Shown piece after piece: positions 50,783 through 59,606 of a stretch of 64,000 nucleotides of DNA. The first letter of the stretch is position 1; each line of letters opens with the position of its first letter. The stretch covers positions 7,675,237 through 7,739,236 of the forward strand of contig NZ_CP026498.1 of NCBI RefSeq assembly GCF_002953255.1, given 5' to 3'. The notes under the pieces were generated by a model. The model did not search any database. It had not been told where the DNA came from and was given only the letters and a program-made list of their open reading frames with translations. This stretch comes from Streptomyces sp. CB01881 (GTDB taxonomy: Bacteria > Actinomycetota > Actinomycetes > Streptomycetales > Streptomycetaceae). The translations under genes were made by a program, and so were the position numbers.

Positions 50783-52558
50783 TCAGTCCTTGATCTCGCA
50801 GAGCGCGGCGCCGCTGGAGACGCTCGCGCCGACCTCGGCCTTGAGGCCGACGATGGTGCCGGCCTTGTGGGCGTTGAGGGGCTGCTCCATCTTCATCGCC
50901 TCCAGGACGACGATCAGCTCGCCCTCGGCGACGACCTGGCCCTCCTCGACGGCGACCTTGACGATGGTGCCCTGCATCGGCGAGGCGAGGGTGTCACCGC
51001 TGACCGCGGAGCCGGCCTTCTTGGCACCGACCCGGCGCTTGGCCTTGGCCGCGCCGGTCGCACCCGCCGCCGGAGCGGCGGAGACGCCGAGCGAGGACGG
51101 GAGCGAGACCTCGATCCGCTTGCCGCCGACCTCGACCACGACGGTCTCGCGGCCCTCGGCCTCCTCGCCCTCGACCGCGCCGCCCGCGAACGCGGGGATG
51201 GTGTTGTCGAACTCGGTCTCGATCCAGCGGGTGAAGACCTTGAACGGCCCGTCGCCGCCGTGCACCTCCGGCGCGAACGCCGGGTCGGTGACGACCGCCT
51301 GGTGGAACGGGATGGCGGTGGCCATGCCCTCCACCTTGAACTCCGACAGCGCGCGGGCGGCGCGCTGCAGGGCCTGCCGGCGGGTGGCGCCGGTGACGAT
51401 CAGCTTGGCGAGCAGCGAGTCCCAGGCCGGGCCGATGACCGAGCCGGTCTCGACGCCGGCGTCCAGGCGCACACCGGGGCCGGACGGCGGGGCGAACAGC
51501 GTGACGGTGCCCGGGGCGGGCAGGAAGCCGCGGCCCGGGTCCTCGCCGTTGATGCGGAACTCGATCGAGTGGCCGCGCACCGGCGGGTCGTCGTAGCCGA
51601 GCTCCTCGCCGTCGGCGATCCGGAACATCTCGCGGACCAGGTCGATGCCGGTGACCTCCTCGGAGACCGGGTGCTCGACCTGCAGGCGGGTGTTGACCTC
51701 CAGGAAGGAGATCAGGCCGTCCTGGGAGACCAGGAACTCGCAGGTCCCGGCGCCGACGTAGCCGGCCTCGCGCAGGATGGCCTTGGACGCCCGGTACAGC
51801 TCGGCGTTCTGCTCGGCGGTGAGGAACGGCGCGGGGGCCTCCTCGACCAGCTTCTGGTGGCGGCGCTGGAGCGAGCAGTCGCGGGTGGAGACGACGACCA
51901 CGTTGCCGTGCCGGTCGGCCAGGCACTGGGTCTCCACGTGCCGCGGCTTGTCGAGGTACTGCTCGACGAAGCACTCGCCGCGGCCGAAGGCGGCGACCGC
52001 CTCGCGGACCGCCGACTCGTACAGCTCGGGGATCTCCTCCAGGGTGCGGGCGACCTTGAGGCCGCGGCCGCCGCCGCCGAAGGCCGCCTTGATGGCGACC
52101 GGCAGGCCGTGCTCGGTGGCGAAGGCGACGACCTCGTCCGCGCCGGAGACCGGGTCGGCGGTGCCGGCGACCAGCGGGGCGCCGGCGCGCTGGGCGACGT
52201 GGCGGGCGGTGACCTTGTCACCGAGGTCGCGGATGGCCTGCGGGGGCGGGCCGATCCAGGTCAGGCCGGCGTCGATGACGGCCTGGGCGAAGTCGGCGTT
52301 CTCCGACAGGAAGCCGTAGCCGGGGTGGACGGCGTCGGCGCCGGAGTCGGCGGCGGCCTTGAGGACCTTCGCGATGTCGAGGTAGCTGGTGCCGGGGGTG
52401 TCGCCGCCCAGCGCGTAAGCCTCGTCGGCCGCGCGGACGTGCAGCGCATCCCGGTCCGGCTCGGCGTAGACGGCGACGCTGGCGATGCCGGCATCCGAGC
52501 AGGCCCGGGCGACGCGGACGGCGATTTCTCCGCGGTTGGCGATGAGCACCTTGCGCAC
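50783..52558 (-). CDS. accA2: Acyl-CoA carboxylase alpha chain (biotin carboxylase plus biotin carrier)
   Basis: This 591-residue fused subunit carboxylates its own biotin with ATP and bicarbonate, then supplies CO2 to PccB. Biotin carboxylase domain: MRKVLIANRGEIAVR at the start, the glycine-rich ATP loop AAFGGGGRGLKVA, EMNTR-equivalent LEVNTRLQVEHPVSEEVTG. A linker of about 110 residues precedes the carrier domain with EAMKMEQP, whose Lys near residue 556 is biotinylated. It starts at GTG. The product should be biotinylated by BirA (57417) and work with PccB and AccE in propionyl/acetyl-CoA carboxylation for methylmalonyl- or malonyl-CoA supply. Confidence 0.93.
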   Translation of the reverse strand: MRKVLIANRGEIAVRVARACSDAGIASVAVYAEPDRDALHVRAADEAYALGGDTPGTSYLDIAKVLKAAADSGADAVHPGYGFLSENADFAQAVIDAGLTWIGPPPQAIRDLGDKVTARHVAQRAGAPLVAGTADPVSGADEVVAFATEHGLPVAIKAAFGGGGRGLKVARTLEEIPELYESAVREAVAAFGRGECFVEQYLDKPRHVETQCLADRHGNVVVVSTRDCSLQRRHQKLVEEAPAPFLTAEQNAELYRASKAILREAGYVGAGTCEFLVSQDGLISFLEVNTRLQVEHPVSEEVTGIDLVREMFRIADGEELGYDDPPVRGHSIEFRINGEDPGRGFLPAPGTVTLFAPPSGPGVRLDAGVETGSVIGPAWDSLLAKLIVTGATRRQALQRAARALSEFKVEGMATAIPFHQAVVTDPAFAPEVHGGDGPFKVFTRWIETEFDNTIPAFAGGAVEGEEAEGRETVVVEVGGKRIEVSLPSSLGVSAAPAAGATGAAKAKRRVGAKKAGSAVSGDTLASPMQGTIVKVAVEEGQVVAEGELIVVLEAMKMEQPLNAHKAGTIVGLKAEVGASVSSGAALCEIKD

Positions 52559-52695
52559 TGTGGCTCCCTTCTTGAACCTGATCGAGTCTATGGATTTCTC
52601 GGTAGTACCGGCGAGTAGCCCAAGGTTGTGAACTATCCCACACGGAGGGTGATGCGTCCGGCGGACCGCGCTGCGGGCCGTCCGGGGTAATCCCA

Positions 52696-52717
52696 GGTGG
52701 CGGCGGGTGCCGCCACC
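52696..52717 (-). terminator. Hairpin between the 52779 gene and accA2
   Basis: GGTGGCGGC and GCCGCCACC form a 9-bp perfect stem around GGGT in the gap between two reverse-strand genes. It probably terminates the upstream hypothetical gene. Confidence 0.6.
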
Positions 52718-52778
52718 GCGGGCCGGCCCGTACGGGCGGTGACCCGGAGGTACGGCGACGCGGTGGCCTTGGCCACAC

Positions 52779-53534
52779 TCACGGGGCGGGGGCCGCTTCG
52801 GGCCTCCGTTCGAGTGCCTGCGAGGTCACGTCGGCGACCAGCTCGACCACGTCGGGGCCGTACGCCCCCGGGTTGACGACCTTGAGGACGAGGGCGAACG
52901 TGCCGTCCGCGCCGTACCGCCGGGCGAGCTTACGGTGGTGGGCGACGAGGTGACGCACGGCGGCGTGGTTGGAGACGGCGGTCTGCCCGGCGATCAGGAA
53001 GGCCGGCCGGCTGCCCGGCGTCGGGTGCAGCCGGGCCAGCAGCACGAACGCCTGCCCGCCCGAGGGTGCCGACTCGTGCTCGTACCGGTACGCCTCGCCG
53101 CCCACCGTCAGGGTCAGTACCGGGACGCTGCCGGACATGTCGCCGGTGAAGGCGACCCCGGGCAGCCAGGACGTCAGGTGCGCCGCCGTCCGGTCGTTGC
53201 TGGTCGGCCCGCCGAGGCAGAACTCGGCCTTGTGGCCGAGCCCCTGGCGGACGTCGTCGTGGGCGACCAGGTCGGCCAGGGCGCCGCACTCCTTGACCAG
53301 GGCGGCCAGTTCCATCAGCGCGAAGACGTCGTTGCGCGAGACGCTCCTGCCGCTGGACGAGGAGGCGTGCCGGTTCACCACCAGCAGGCACTCGGTCCCG
53401 GCCGGCAGGCCGAGGAACGAGCGGACGCGCTCCAGCCGCCGTCTTCGGCGCACCGTCTGCCCGAGCCAGCCGAGTCCGGCGCTGATCGCACTGGCCACCA
53501 GGCCCAGCAGCACGTTGAGCAGACTGTCGGTCAT
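52779..53534 (-). CDS. Membrane-anchored protein of unknown function
   Basis: This 251-residue protein has an N-terminal hydrophobic helix (SLLNVLLGLVASAISAGLGWLG) followed by a very basic turn (RRRRRLERVR), then a soluble domain presumably in the cytoplasm. Conspicuous pieces are LLVVNRHASSSSGRSVSRNDVFALMELAALVKECG and LGGPTSNDRTAAHL. I see no known catalytic motif. The NRHxSSSSGR and GGPTSN segments look like ligand-binding loops and may define a family, but I cannot name it. Confidence 0.7.
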   Translation of the reverse strand: MTDSLLNVLLGLVASAISAGLGWLGQTVRRRRRLERVRSFLGLPAGTECLLVVNRHASSSSGRSVSRNDVFALMELAALVKECGALADLVAHDDVRQGLGHKAEFCLGGPTSNDRTAAHLTSWLPGVAFTGDMSGSVPVLTLTVGGEAYRYEHESAPSGGQAFVLLARLHPTPGSRPAFLIAGQTAVSNHAAVRHLVAHHRKLARRYGADGTFALVLKVVNPGAYGPDVVELVADVTSQALERRPEAAPAP

Positions 53535-53638
53535 TGCGGCGTTTCCTCCCCCCGTGAACGAACGGCGGCCAGCCTAGCCGGGGGATCCCGTCGGGAACAT
53601 TGACGGTCTCCACAGGTGCTCCTAGCGTGCATCAAGTG

Positions 53639-54403
53639 ATGTTCACAACGGGGAAGTTGTCCAGGGCGGCAACGGCGGTCTGCCTGGTCGCCCTGGCGGG
53701 TTGTGCCAGTTCGGGCAACGGAACGGCCAAACCGGCACCGGGGGCGGCCAGTTCGGCGGCGGCCCCGGCGCGTACCCACGGGTGCCTGAGCGAGGAGCAG
53801 GCCCGGGCCGGCAGCATCGACCTGCCGGCCACGTCGGGCATCCGCCCGGCGTACTTCCAGCAGGCGGACGGCGGGCCGGCCAAGGTCGCGGTGGTGTTCT
53901 CGCACCAGCGGGACGGCTCGCTCTGCGACTGGGTGCCCTACCTGCCGGCGTTCACCCGGGCGGGGTACGCCGTGCTGGCGTCCGACGTCCCGGGCAGCCC
54001 GGCGGACGACCTGCCCGCCGCGGTGAAATGGCTGGGGGACAAGGGCGTGACCGAGGTCGTCCTGGTCGGCGCCTCCAAGGGCGGCACCGGCTCGCTGGTG
54101 GCCGCCGCGGTGCCCGGCCCGCTGCCGGTCGCGGCCGTGGTCTCGCTCAGCGGCCCCGCGCAGTACAGCGGGGACAACGCCGCGAAGGCGGTGCGGACCT
54201 CCCGGGTGCCGGAGCTCTTCGCGGCCGAGGAGGACGACACGCCGTTCAGCCAGGACGCCAAGGACCTGCACGCCGCCGCGGTGGCCCCGGGCAAGGCGCT
54301 GAAGCTCTACCCGGGCGGCAACCACGGTGCGGACCTGCTCAGGGACGGCGCGCTGCCGGACGTGCTGGCCTTCCTGGCGCAGCACGCCCCGGCGGCCGGG
54401 TGA
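53639..54403 (+). CDS. Alpha/beta hydrolase-fold lipoprotein (dienelactone hydrolase-like)
   Basis: This 254-residue protein has a lipobox in LVALAGC (Cys22) and a Ser/Ala linker. The hydrolase fold then shows VAVVFSHQRDGSLCDW, nucleophile GASKGGTGS and catalytic His in PGGNHGADLL. Surface-located esterases of this type are common in streptomycetes. The ATG at 53639 is chosen because the signal peptide then starts MFTTGKLSRAA. It is convergent with maf, ending 1 nt from its stop. Confidence 0.82.
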   Translation: MFTTGKLSRAATAVCLVALAGCASSGNGTAKPAPGAASSAAAPARTHGCLSEEQARAGSIDLPATSGIRPAYFQQADGGPAKVAVVFSHQRDGSLCDWVPYLPAFTRAGYAVLASDVPGSPADDLPAAVKWLGDKGVTEVVLVGASKGGTGSLVAAAVPGPLPVAAVVSLSGPAQYSGDNAAKAVRTSRVPELFAAEEDDTPFSQDAKDLHAAAVAPGKALKLYPGGNHGADLLRDGALPDVLAFLAQHAPAAG

Positions 54404-54404
54404 G

Positions 54405-55004
54405 TCAGGCCCAGAGGTCGGTGATGCGGACGCCGAGGGCGGCGAGGAGGCTGCGCAGCAGCGGCAGCGAGAGGCCGATGACGTTGCCCGGGTCGCCGTC
54501 GATGCCCTCGACGAACGGCGCCGAGCGGCCGTCCAGGGTGAACGCGCCCGCCACGTGCAGCGGTTCGCCGGAGGCGATGTAGGCGGCGACCTCGGCGTCG
54601 TCCGGGGTGCCGAAGCGGACGGTGGTGGAGGCGGTGGCCGAGGACTGCTCGCCGGTGACGGTGTCGATCACGCAGTGCCCGGTGCGCAGGACGCCGGAAC
54701 GGCCGCGCATCGACTGCCAGCGGGCCAGCGCCTCGGCGGCGTCGGCGGGCTTGCCGAGCGCCAGGCCGTCCAGCTCCAGCACCGAGTCGCAGCCGATCAC
54801 CAGTTCGCCGCCGGTCAGTTCGGCGGCGACCGCCTTGGCCTTGGCCTCGGCCAGGACGAGCGCGAGCTCGCCGGGGGTGGCGGCGGTGATCGCGTCCTCG
54901 TCGACGCCGCTGACCACCACGCGCGGGTCGAGGCCCGCCTGGCGCAGCAGCCCGAGGCGGGCGGGGGAGGCGGAGGCGAGGACGAGGGCGCGGCGGTCGG
55001 TCAT
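54405..55004 (-). CDS. maf: Maf family nucleotide pyrophosphatase
   Basis: This 199-residue protein hydrolyses non-canonical or dTTP/UTP-type nucleoside triphosphates to monophosphates. Motifs: LVLASASPARLGLLRQAG at the N-terminus, VIGCDSVLELDG with the catalytic Asp, GRSGVLRTGHCVI, and the Glu/Tyr-rich YIASGEPLHVAGAFTLDG, with a PGNVIGLSL end. It follows mmpB and the carboxylase genes in the same direction, a conserved actinobacterial order. ATG 55004 is used; a GTG two codons earlier is possible. Confidence 0.9.
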   Translation of the reverse strand: MTDRRALVLASASPARLGLLRQAGLDPRVVVSGVDEDAITAATPGELALVLAEAKAKAVAAELTGGELVIGCDSVLELDGLALGKPADAAEALARWQSMRGRSGVLRTGHCVIDTVTGEQSSATASTTVRFGTPDDAEVAAYIASGEPLHVAGAFTLDGRSAPFVEGIDGDPGNVIGLSLPLLRSLLAALGVRITDLWA

Positions 55005-55038
55005 GCCCACCAGGGTAGGGGGTGGCCCGCGCGCCCGT

Positions 55039-55164
55039 TCAGAGCATCAGCAGAACGGCCATCACGAGGGCGAGGGCGGCGAGCACGGGGCCGGCGCGGC
55101 GCAGTTTCTCCTGCATCCGGCGGGCCTCCGGGGAGGGCTCGTCGCGTGGGTCTGACCAGAGCAC
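55039..55164 (-). CDS. mmpB: Morphogenic membrane protein MmpB
   Basis: This 41-residue protein begins MLWSDPRDEPSPEARRMQEKL, the recognisable start of actinobacterial MmpB, followed by one membrane helix (GPVLAALALVMAVLLML). Streptomyces MmpB is annotated as a morphogenic membrane protein; its mechanism is not known to me. The GTG start has GGAGG only one base away and another GGAG further up. It lies between accE and maf, and an inverted repeat about 35 nt upstream suggests its own promoter. Confidence 0.82.
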   Translation of the reverse strand: MLWSDPRDEPSPEARRMQEKLRRAGPVLAALALVMAVLLML

Positions 55165-55198
55165 GCCTCCAGGGTGCTCCGGGGGGCGGCGGTGACGC

Positions 55199-55216
55199 CT
55201 GAGTATCCGTACTCAG
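55199..55216. promoter_or_regulatory. Inverted repeat upstream of mmpB
   Basis: CTGAGTATCCGTACTCAG is a perfect 7-bp inverted repeat with a TCCG centre, 34 bp upstream of the mmpB start and outside the accE terminator. It could be a repressor operator or part of an alternative promoter. Confidence 0.45.
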
Positions 55217-55252
55217 CTTTCGGGGCAATCCGGGCGCGTGCCGCGGCGCGCG

Positions 55253-55297
55253 TGCGCGGAGTGGGAAGTCGGACGGGCCGACTTCCCACTCCGCGCA
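55253..55297 (-). terminator. Strong 20-bp hairpin after accE
   Basis: Bases 55253-55272 pair perfectly with 55278-55297 around ACGGG. It starts 16 nt past the accE stop and separates the pccB-accE unit from mmpB. Confidence 0.85.
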
Positions 55298-55313
55298 CGG
55301 CGGCGGGCCGGTG

Positions 55314-55532
55314 CTAGCCGGCCCAGCCCGAGGTGCGCCAGACGTTGACGCCGGGGCGCGGGGTGCCGCGCAGCCGGCGGGCACGGTCGTTCCAGGGGGA
55401 GTCCGGGCCGCCACCGGCGCGGGCCGCCTCGGCGGCGGCCTGTGCGGCGGCGGCCCGGGACTGGACCACCGCCAGGACGGTGGCGAGCTCCTCGGGGGTC
55501 GGCTGCCCGTGCAGCACGTGGATCGGGGCCAT
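55314..55532 (-). CDS. accE: Acyl-CoA carboxylase epsilon subunit
   Basis: This 72-residue subunit has the family signature HVLHGQPTPEELATVLAVVQSRAAAA at the N-terminus and a C-terminal NVWRTSGWAG. It stabilises and activates the actinobacterial alpha-beta carboxylase complex. Its gene is 42 nt downstream of pccB in the same direction and ends at a strong terminator. Confidence 0.92.
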   Translation of the reverse strand: MAPIHVLHGQPTPEELATVLAVVQSRAAAAQAAAEAARAGGGPDSPWNDRARRLRGTPRPGVNVWRTSGWAG

Positions 55533-55574
55533 GGCTCAATCCTCTCGTGACGGCCGCTGGTGGGGGAGGGCCGG

Positions 55575-57167
55575 TTACAGGGGGATGTTGCCGTGCTTCT
55601 TCGGCGGCAGCACCTCACGCTTGCCCCGCAGCGCCCTCAGGCCGCGGACGATGTGCCGGCGGGTCTCGCTCGGGGCGATGACCGCGTCCACGTACCCGCG
55701 CTCGGCGGCCAGGTACGGGTTGAGCAGGGTGTCCTCGTACTCGGCGACCAGCTCGGCCCGGCGGGCGTCGACGTCCTCGCCGGCCGCGGCGGCCTCGGCC
55801 AGCTCGCGGCGGTAGACGATGTTGGCCGCGCCCTGCGCGCCCATCACCGCGATCTGCGCGGTCGGCCAGGCCAGGTTGAGGTCGGCGCCCAGGTGCTTGG
55901 AGCCCATGACGTCGTACGCGCCGCCGAAGGCCTTGCGGGTGATCACGGTGATCAGCGGGACGGTCGCCTCGGCGTACGCGTAGATCAGCTTGGCGCCGCG
56001 GCGGATGATGCCGTCCCACTCCTGCTCGGTGCCGGGCAGGAAGCCCGGCACGTCCACGAAGGTCAGCACCGGGATGTTGAACGAGTCGCAGGTCCGGATG
56101 AACCGGGCGGCCTTCTCGCTGGCGGCGATGTCCAGGCAGCCGGCCAGGTCCATCGGCTGGTTGCCGACGATGCCGACCGGGTGGCCCTCCACCCGGCCGA
56201 AGCCGGTGATGACGTTGCCGGCGTACAGCGGCTGGGTCTCCAGGAACTCGCCGTCGTCGAGGACGTGCTCGATCACCTTGTGCATGTCGTACGGCTGGTT
56301 CGCCGAGTCCGGCACGATGGTGTCGAGTTCGAGGTCCTCGTCGGTGACCGTGAGGTCCGCCTCCTCCGGGAAGGACGGCGGGTCGGAGAGGTTGTTGGAG
56401 GGCAGGTACGAGAGCAGGCTCTTGACGTACTCGACCGCCTCCTTCTCGTCCGTGGCCAGGTAGTGCGCGTTGCCGGACTTGGTGTTGTGGGTGCGCGCGC
56501 CGCCCAGCTCCTCCATGCCGACGTCCTCGCCGGTGACGGTCTTGATCACGTCCGGTCCGGTGATGAACATGTGCGAGGTCTGGTCGGCCATCACCACGAA
56601 GTCGGTGATCGCGGGGGAGTAGACCGCGCCGCCCGCGCAGGGGCCCATGATCAGCGAGATCTGCGGGATCACCCCGGAGGCGTGCACGTTGCGGCGGAAG
56701 ATCTCGCCGTACAGGCCGAGCGAGACCACGCCCTCCTGGATCCGGGCGCCGCCGGAGTCGTTGATGCCGATGACCGGGCAGCCGGTCTTCAGCGCGAAGT
56801 CCATCACCTTGACGATCTTCTCGCCGAAGACCTCGCCGAGGGAGCCGCCGAAGACGGTGAAGTCCTGCGCGAAGACGGCCACCTGACGGCCGTCCACGGT
56901 GCCGTAGCCGGTGACCACGCCGTCGCCGTAGGGGCGGTTCCGCTCCTGGCCGAAGTTGGTCGAGCGGTGCCGGGCGAACTCGTCGAACTCCACGAAGGAG
57001 CCCTCGTCCAGCAGCTCGACCACGCGCTCGCGGGCCGTCAGCTTGCCCTTGGCGTGCTGCTTCTCCACGGCCTTGGCGGAGCCGGAGTGCACCGCCTCGT
57101 CGATCCTGCGCCGCAGGTCGGCGAGCTTGCCGGCGGTGGTGTGGGGGTCGTACGGCGCCTCGGTCAC
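55575..57167 (-). CDS. pccB: Propionyl-CoA carboxylase beta chain (carboxyltransferase)
   Basis: This 530-residue subunit has the same length as S. coelicolor PccB. It transfers CO2 from carboxybiotin on AccA2 to propionyl-CoA (or acetyl-CoA). Oxyanion-forming glycines lie in GINDSGGARIQEG and IMGPCAGGAVYSPA in the N-terminal domain, and in FVDVPGFLPGTEQE and VITRKAFGGAYDVMGSK in the second. GTG 57167 has GGAGAG eight bases upstream. The Asp in the active-site wall (Asp422 in S. coelicolor) sets propionyl preference; I did not locate it with certainty. It is cotranscribed with accE and divergent from birA. Confidence 0.94.
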   Translation of the reverse strand: MTEAPYDPHTTAGKLADLRRRIDEAVHSGSAKAVEKQHAKGKLTARERVVELLDEGSFVEFDEFARHRSTNFGQERNRPYGDGVVTGYGTVDGRQVAVFAQDFTVFGGSLGEVFGEKIVKVMDFALKTGCPVIGINDSGGARIQEGVVSLGLYGEIFRRNVHASGVIPQISLIMGPCAGGAVYSPAITDFVVMADQTSHMFITGPDVIKTVTGEDVGMEELGGARTHNTKSGNAHYLATDEKEAVEYVKSLLSYLPSNNLSDPPSFPEEADLTVTDEDLELDTIVPDSANQPYDMHKVIEHVLDDGEFLETQPLYAGNVITGFGRVEGHPVGIVGNQPMDLAGCLDIAASEKAARFIRTCDSFNIPVLTFVDVPGFLPGTEQEWDGIIRRGAKLIYAYAEATVPLITVITRKAFGGAYDVMGSKHLGADLNLAWPTAQIAVMGAQGAANIVYRRELAEAAAAGEDVDARRAELVAEYEDTLLNPYLAAERGYVDAVIAPSETRRHIVRGLRALRGKREVLPPKKHGNIPL

Positions 57168-57334
57168 TTGGTGGCTCTCCCTGATCCATGGGCCGCCTGC
57201 CAGGTACCGCGCGGGCCAGGATGGGGGCCCGCGCACGAGGGCAGGGCGGCGCAACGAACTACCGTTGAGTAGCGTAGCCAGCGCACGGGGCCGGACGTAA
57301 TGTCCAGCCGTTATGGCCAGCGACACAGTGTGTT

Positions 57335-57344
57335 AACGCGCGTT
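57335..57344. promoter_or_regulatory. AACGCGCGTT palindrome in the pccB-birA intergenic region
   Basis: This perfect 10-bp palindrome shares the CGCGCG-containing centre of the nucleoside operators but has AA/TT instead of TA/TA ends. It lies between divergent pccB and birA, 73 nt from birA. It may be a site for a related or different regulator. Confidence 0.35.
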
Positions 57345-57416
57345 CTGCGGGACGATATGGCGGCCTACGGCTCCCGCCGGGCGCGAACCGCCGGACGACG
57401 CCATAGTCTCGTGGCC

Positions 57417-58307
57417 ATGACCTCAGAGACCCCCCGTCGCAGTGGACTGCGCGGCTTCGGCCACGCCGGGCCCTCGCCCTGGACCGACCTGGACCGGCCG
57501 CCGCTGGACGCCGAGGCCCTGCGCCGCGACCTGGTGATCCCGGGCGGGCTCTGGACCTCGCTGGACGTCGTCACCGAGACCGGCTCCACCAACAGCGACC
57601 TGGCCGCGCGCGCCAGGGAGGGCGCGCCGCAGGGCGCCGTGCTGGTCGCCGAGGCGCAGAGCGCCGGGCGCGGGCGGCTGGAGCGGCAGTGGACGGCGCC
57701 GGCCCGCTCCGGGCTCTTCCTCTCCGTCCTGCTTCGCCCGGACGAGGTACCCGTCGAGAGGTACGGCTGGTTGCCGATCCTGGTCGGCGTCGCCGCGGCC
57801 AGCACGCTGAGCCGGGTCGCCGAGGTCGAGGTGGGCCTGAAGTGGCCCAACGACCTCCAGGTCGTGATCGGCGGTGCGGAGCGCAAGCTCGGCGGCATCC
57901 TCACGGAGCTCGGCGGCGGCGCGGTGGTCGCGGGCCTGGGCGTCAACGTGTCGCTGCGGGAGGCCGAGCTGCCCGTCCCCGCCGCCGCCTCGCTGGCCCT
58001 GGCCGGCGCGGCCGTCACCGACCGGGCCATCCTGCTGCGCGCCCTGCTGCGCGAGTTCGCCGGCCTCTACGCGGAGTGGACGGCCGCCGCCGGCGACCCG
58101 CACGCCAGCGGCCTGCTGCGTGCGTACGCGGACCGCTGCACCACCCTCGGCCGGGAGGTCAGGGTCCACCTGCCCGGGGACCGCGAGCTGCTCGGCGAGG
58201 CGGTGGCGGTCGACGGCGACGGCCGGCTGGTGGTCCGCACCCCCGACGGCGCCCGGCAGGCGGTCGGCGCGGGAGACGTCGTGCACGTGCGCCCCGAGCC
58301 ACGCTGA
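57417..58307 (+). CDS. birA: Biotin--[acetyl-CoA carboxylase] ligase
   Basis: This 296-residue enzyme activates biotin with ATP and attaches it to the Lys of the AccA2 carrier domain. Motifs: TETGSTNSDLAARA, AEAQSAGRGRLERQW (the GRGRxxR-type biotinyl-AMP loop), GLKWPNDLQVVIGG with KLGGIL, and GLGVNVS. There is no N-terminal helix-turn-helix, so it is the non-regulatory type. A C-terminal SH3-like domain carries GREVRVHLPGDREL. It is divergent from pccB, which makes functional sense. CATAGT near the ATG hints at a short leader. Confidence 0.92.
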   Translation: MTSETPRRSGLRGFGHAGPSPWTDLDRPPLDAEALRRDLVIPGGLWTSLDVVTETGSTNSDLAARAREGAPQGAVLVAEAQSAGRGRLERQWTAPARSGLFLSVLLRPDEVPVERYGWLPILVGVAAASTLSRVAEVEVGLKWPNDLQVVIGGAERKLGGILTELGGGAVVAGLGVNVSLREAELPVPAAASLALAGAAVTDRAILLRALLREFAGLYAEWTAAAGDPHASGLLRAYADRCTTLGREVRVHLPGDRELLGEAVAVDGDGRLVVRTPDGARQAVGAGDVVHVRPEPR

Positions 58308-58474
58308 GCGGCACTCTTCACCTCCCCTTGACCCGGGCGGATGCCCCGGATCGCGGGATTCCGTGCGAACATTCCACCTGGCAGCAGTGTGAGGCGCGCC
58401 ACTGCCCCGGGTGGCGGGCGCGCCCGGGCAGGCAGGACACGAGGCAAGTGCGGCAACCGCACGGGGACGGACCG

Positions 58475-59599
58475 GTGGCAGAGGACGGCAGCAGCGGCGG
58501 AACGGCGGGCAACCACGACCAGACGGTCGCGCTCGACCTGGAACGCCTGATCCTGGACGCGCCGCGCCGCTACACCCCGTACCAGGCCGCGCGCGCCGCC
58601 GACGTCCCGATGGAGCTCGCCACCCGCTTCTGGCGGGCGATGGGCTTCCCGGACATCGGGCAGTCCAGGGCGCTGACCGACGGCGACGTGATCGCACTGC
58701 GCCGGCTGGCCGGGCTGGTGGAGTCGGGCCTGCTCAGCGAGTCGATGGCGATCCAGGTGGCGCGGTCCACCGGGCAGACCACCGCCCGGCTGGCCGGCTG
58801 GCAGATGGACACCTTCCTGGAGAACCTCACCCAGTCCGTCGAACCCGGTCTGACCCGCGCCGAGGTCGCGTACCCGCTGGTCGAGCTGCTGCTCCCGGAG
58901 CTGGAGCAGTTCCTGGTCTACGTCTGGCGCCGGCAGCTGGCCGCCGTCACAGGCCGGGTGGTGCAGGCCGCCGAGGACACCGAGATCACCAGCGGCCGCC
59001 TCGCCGTCGGCTTCGCCGACCTGGTCGGCTTCACCCGGCTCTCCCGCCGGCTGGAGGAGGAGGAGCTCGGCGAGCTGGTCGAGACCTTCGAGAACACCTG
59101 CTCCGACCTGATCGCCGGCCAGGGCGGCCGGGTGATCAAGACCCTGGGCGACGAGATCCTCTACGTCTCCGAGGACCCGGTCACCGCGGCCGAGATCGCG
59201 CTCTCCCTGATCGAGGCGCTGGCCGAGGACGACTCCATCCCCGCGCTGCGGGTCGGCATGGCCTTCGGGACCGTGACCTCGCGGATGGGCGACGTCTTCG
59301 GCACCACCGTCAACCTGGCCAGCCGGCTCACCTCGATCGCCCCCAAGGACGCGGTACTGATCGACGGCGACTTCGCCGTCGCGCTGGAGCAGAACGGCAG
59401 CGTCGCCCCGGCCGACGCGGACGGGCCGGGCCTCGCCGACGCGCTGTCGGCCGCCGCCGGAATGCCCGCCTCCGGGCTGCCGGTCCCGGGGCCGGACGCC
59501 GGGCACCGGTTCAACCTCCAGCCGATGTGGCGCCGCCCGGTGCGCGGGCTCGGGCTGGTCGAGCCGTGGCTGCTGTCGCGGCGGCGTCGTCCGGAGTAG
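58475..59599 (+). CDS. cya: Class III adenylate cyclase
   Basis: This 374-residue cytoplasmic enzyme makes cAMP. The N-terminal 150 residues form a helical domain (YTPYQAARAADVPMELATRFWRAMGFPDIG) of the type found in actinobacterial cyclases related to the S. coelicolor enzyme. The cyclase domain has the first metal Asp in VGFADLVGFTRLSR (near residue 180), the adenine-selecting Lys and second metal Asp in VIKTLGDEILYV, and the transition-state Asn/Arg in TTVNLASRL. In streptomycetes cAMP affects germination and development. GTG 58475 is used; GTG 58448 is possible. A 26-bp tandem repeat follows the gene. Confidence 0.9.
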   Translation: MAEDGSSGGTAGNHDQTVALDLERLILDAPRRYTPYQAARAADVPMELATRFWRAMGFPDIGQSRALTDGDVIALRRLAGLVESGLLSESMAIQVARSTGQTTARLAGWQMDTFLENLTQSVEPGLTRAEVAYPLVELLLPELEQFLVYVWRRQLAAVTGRVVQAAEDTEITSGRLAVGFADLVGFTRLSRRLEEEELGELVETFENTCSDLIAGQGGRVIKTLGDEILYVSEDPVTAAEIALSLIEALAEDDSIPALRVGMAFGTVTSRMGDVFGTTVNLASRLTSIAPKDAVLIDGDFAVALEQNGSVAPADADGPGLADALSAAAGMPASGLPVPGPDAGHRFNLQPMWRRPVRGLGLVEPWLLSRRRRPE

Positions 59600-59606
59600 T
59601 CGGCGG

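Noticed and set aside
57335..57344. Sixth copy of the nucleoside operator
   Set aside because: AACGCGCGTT lacks the TA ends present in the other copies and lies between carboxylase and biotin-ligase genes. Kept only as a separate palindrome. GTTAA at 57333-57337 also recalls half of the reported AccR site (GTTAA-N6-TTAAC), but the other half does not match.
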